Source of the DNA: Myxococcus virescens
GTDB taxonomy: Bacteria > Myxococcota > Myxococcia > Myxococcales > Myxococcaceae
Direction: 5' to 3'
Length of the DNA stretch: 64,000 nucleotides
Assembly: GCF_900101905.1 (NCBI RefSeq)
Contig: NZ_FNAJ01000018.1
Coordinates: forward strand, 100,462-164,461
Shown: positions 61,941 to 64,000 of the stretch, piece by piece
How the letters are laid out: the number at the start of each line of letters is the position of its first letter
Position numbering within the stretch: position 1 is the stretch's first letter
The notes under the pieces: model-generated
Databases searched by the model: none
What the model was told of the DNA's origin: nothing
The model's input: only the letters and a program-made list of their open reading frames with translations
Position numbers and translations under genes: made by a program

Positions 61941-61960
61941 CGTAGAGGACAGGAACGCTC

Positions 61961-63652
61961 GTGATTCTCCAAGACCTCAACCGCGTGCGGCAAATCACCG
62001 TCATCGCGGCGCGCCACGGCTTTGGTGAGCTGGCGGAGCGCGCGGGGCTGTGGCGCATCCTCGGCCGCAAGGAGAAGGTGGAAATCTCCCCGGAGGCCCA
62101 GCGCGCCTCCACCGCGCGGCGCTTCCGCATGCTGCTCAACGACCTGGGCCCCACCTTCGTCAAGCTGGGACAGGTGCTGTCCACCCGCGCCGACCTGCTG
62201 CCCGCCGAATACATCGACGAGCTGGCGATGCTCCAGGACCACGTGGAGCCCATCTCCCTGGAGGATGTCCGCGCGCAGATTGAAGGTTCGCTCGGGGCCA
62301 GCGTGGAGAGCCTCTTCGCCACCATCGACCCGGCGCCGCTGGCCGCCGCGTCCATCGCCCAGGTGCACCGCGCGATGACGCTGGAGGGTGAAGAGGTGGT
62401 GGTGAAGGTGCAGCGGCCGGGCATCGCCGAGCGCATCGACTCCGACCTGGGCGTGCTGCGCAGCCTGGCGCGCCTGCTGGAGGCCGTGGTGGAGGAGACG
62501 GGCGTGTACACGCCCACCGGCATCGTGGATGAGTTCGACCGGGCCATCCACGAGGAGCTGGACTTCATCAACGAGGCCACCAACATCCGGGCCTTCCTGG
62601 AGAACCACCGCGAGCGGCCCTACCTCAAGATTCCGCGCGTCTACTCCGGCCTGTCCAGCCGCACGGTGCTGACCATGGAGTTCATCCGCGGCGTGAAGCT
62701 CAACCCCGCGGAGCTGAGCGAGCCCGAGCGCAAGGCCATTGCCCAGAACATCCTGGACGCCTCCTTCCGGCAGCTCTTCGAGGACGGCCTGTTCCACGGC
62801 GATCCGCACCCGGGCAACCTGCTGCTGCTGGAGGACCACCGGCTGGCGCTGCTGGACTTCGGCGTGGTGGGCCGGCTGTCGCGCCCCATGCAGGAGACGC
62901 TGGTCATGCTGTGCCTGGCGGTGGCGCTCAAGGACAGCGAATCCGTGGCGCGCATCCTCTACCGCGTGGGCGTGCCGGACGCGCGCGCCAACCTGGTGGG
63001 CTTCCGCAATGACATCGAGGCGCTGCTCGGCCAGCACCTGGCCACGACGCTGGGCCAGGTGGACACGCGCTCGCTGCTGAGGGACTTGCTGGACCTGGCG
63101 GTGAAGTACCGCATCCGCATCCCCAAGGAGTACGCGCTGCTCAGCCGGGCCTCCGTGTCCACGGAGGGCATGCTGCGCAGCCTGTACCCGGAGATGAACA
63201 TCATCGAGGTGGCGCTCCCGTACGCCAAGGAGCTGCTCGCCGGGCGCTACGATCCGATGCAGCTCCAGGGCGGACTGATGCGCACGCTGCTGCGCTTCCA
63301 GGCCATGGCGCAGGACCTGCCCACGCAGCTGTCGCAGATCCTGCTGGACATGGAGTCCGGCAAGTTCACCGTCACGGTGCGCGCGGACCAGTTCGACAAG
63401 CTGAATGAGAACCTGCGCGGCGCGGCGGTGATTGCCTTCATGGGCCTGTGCGCATGCGGGTTCATCGTGGGCGCGTTCATCTCCTTCGCGCCCAAGCCGT
63501 GGATGTACGGCAACGTGCCGGTGCTCGGCGTGGTGGGCATCGCGGTGGCGGCGGCCTTCTTCGGCGCGGCGATCACCTGGTACCTCTTCGGTGGCCGGGG
63601 CCTGGGGAAGGTGCGCTTGAGCCGCTTCCTCAAGAAACCCAAGCGCAAGTAG
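61961..63652 (+). CDS. AarF/UbiB (ABC1) family atypical kinase-like protein
   Basis: A 563-residue protein with a GTG start 20 bp after nhaA. It has the UbiB features: KLGQVLSTRADLLP near residue 68, the Ala-rich loop AAASIAQVHRA near 128, KVQRPG with the conserved Lys, an acidic EELDFINEA region, the catalytic-type HGDPHPGNLLLL near 282, and LLDFG. Two C-terminal hydrophobic helices (about 488-510 and 520-545) anchor it to the membrane. UbiB/COQ8 homologues have weak ATPase activity and support quinone biosynthesis; the substrate here is unknown. The insertion sequence begins about 14 bp after the stop. Confidence 0.92.
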   Translation: MILQDLNRVRQITVIAARHGFGELAERAGLWRILGRKEKVEISPEAQRASTARRFRMLLNDLGPTFVKLGQVLSTRADLLPAEYIDELAMLQDHVEPISLEDVRAQIEGSLGASVESLFATIDPAPLAAASIAQVHRAMTLEGEEVVVKVQRPGIAERIDSDLGVLRSLARLLEAVVEETGVYTPTGIVDEFDRAIHEELDFINEATNIRAFLENHRERPYLKIPRVYSGLSSRTVLTMEFIRGVKLNPAELSEPERKAIAQNILDASFRQLFEDGLFHGDPHPGNLLLLEDHRLALLDFGVVGRLSRPMQETLVMLCLAVALKDSESVARILYRVGVPDARANLVGFRNDIEALLGQHLATTLGQVDTRSLLRDLLDLAVKYRIRIPKEYALLSRASVSTEGMLRSLYPEMNIIEVALPYAKELLAGRYDPMQLQGGLMRTLLRFQAMAQDLPTQLSQILLDMESGKFTVTVRADQFDKLNENLRGAAVIAFMGLCACGFIVGAFISFAPKPWMYGNVPVLGVVGIAVAAAFFGAAITWYLFGGRGLGKVRLSRFLKKPKRK

Positions 63653-63666
63653 CTTGTCGCCTCTAG

Positions 63667-64000
63667 CAGGCTGTTGAAGAAGTCCGGTTTGTGGGCATGA
63701 GACCGGGCTTCTCGTGTCCTCCGCTCTCAACCTTGTCATCGGGGGGAGGCGGAGGGCGAAGAGCGCCTATGCGGCAGCCAGCCGCGCCATCCGCACCAGG
63801 TTGTACGCGGCGCCCACCAGGTAGGCCGCCATCTCCGTCCGCTCCCTGCCTTTGAAACGCGTCTTGCGGAAGCCGCCCACCGTCTTCATCCAGCCCCAGA
63901 CTTCTTCTATTCGTTTCCGTATCCGCTGGCTGAGGGCGTATCCGGCGGACCTCGTCGTTCGCCTGTCGATGGCCGAGCGGCGTCGAGTGTCCGTCGTCTG
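63667..64000. mobile_element. End of an IS5/IS1182-type insertion sequence (cut by window edge)
   Basis: The sequence from 63667 begins CAGGCTGTTGAAGAAGTCC, the typical terminal inverted repeat of these elements, and holds the 3' end of a transposase on the minus strand. CTAG at 63663-63666 immediately outside could be the target duplication, a preference of IS5-type elements. The other end is outside the window. Confidence 0.8.
63767..64000 (-). CDS. Transposase C-terminal part (IS5/IS1182-type, DDE), cut by window edge
   Basis: The last 77 codons of a transposase, stop codon at 63767-63769. The segment QRIRKRIEEVWGWMKTVGG contains the final Glu of the DDE triad (after RKRIEE), followed by FRKTRFKGRERTEMAAYLVG and NLVRMARLAAA, which is a common C-terminus in IS5-group transposases. 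There is no frameshift in the visible part, so it may be intact. It is not shown in the annotated reading frames because its start lies beyond the edge. Confidence 0.85.
   Translation of the reverse strand, partial: QTTDTRRRSAIDRRTTRSAGYALSQRIRKRIEEVWGWMKTVGGFRKTRFKGRERTEMAAYLVGAAYNLVRMARLAAA

Overview
The window looks like chromosomal DNA of a myxobacterium, most probably Myxococcaceae (Myxococcus/Corallococcus/Pyxidicoccus type). GC is very high and third-position GC is extreme, so long antisense shadow ORFs run through most genes. The gene content fits: a DUF4388 protein, a four-gene spore-coat chaperone-usher cluster arranged like mcuABCD of M. xanthus, an alternative complex III plus caa3 oxidase operon, and a large PAS hybrid histidine kinase. 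No rRNA, tRNA or CRISPR array was seen. The only mobile DNA is one end of an insertion sequence at the right edge.

Layout. 1-9.7 kb: the start of trpS (cut by the window edge), a DUF4388 protein, xerD, a membrane protein, a YciO/Sua5 protein, two overlapping CPA-type antiporter genes with a small soluble protein upstream, a KGG-repeat stress protein, a TVP38/DedA membrane protein and a patatin-like lipase. 9.8-13.8 kb: an NTF2-like protein, then a three-gene minus-strand operon: Rieske oxygenase, membrane desaturase, and a PAP2-phosphatase/isoprenyl-synthase fusion. 14-34 kb is a bioenergetic block. A PoxB-like thiamine-diphosphate enzyme diverges from a seven-gene Mrp Na+/H+ antiporter operon, which faces an eleven-gene minus-strand operon actABCDEF-(small membrane protein)-coxBACD. 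Together these genes could pass electrons from pyruvate to quinone, through ACIII to the caa3 oxidase and O2, with Mrp exchanging protons for sodium.

34-45 kb: a dicarboxylate/amino-acid symporter, an IPNS-like 2OG-Fe(II) oxygenase, a repeat-bearing intergenic region, a hybrid histidine kinase, an MFS transporter and pyruvate carboxylase. 44.8-49 kb: the mcu spore-coat chaperone-usher cluster. 49.4-57.2 kb: a periplasmic amidase with a long Ala/Gly/Ser linker, DUF3592, DUF3616, a tiny Gly-rich protein, a sugar O-acetyltransferase, DUF998 and an amidohydrolase lipoprotein. 57.2-64 kb: an array of six operator-like boxes, mutS, nhaA, an AarF/UbiB-family protein and the IS end.

The items most worth a second look are the six-copy TGACRCGTCA array at 57300-57442, the three-copy 32-bp element at 36869-37090, the PAP2/isoprenyl-synthase fusion with its Rieske and desaturase partners (10461-13826), and the tightly overlapped ACIII-caa3 operon, whose oxidase subunit I is of the A2 (YSHPAVY) type. 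Functions come from reading motifs in the translated sequence; no database search was run.
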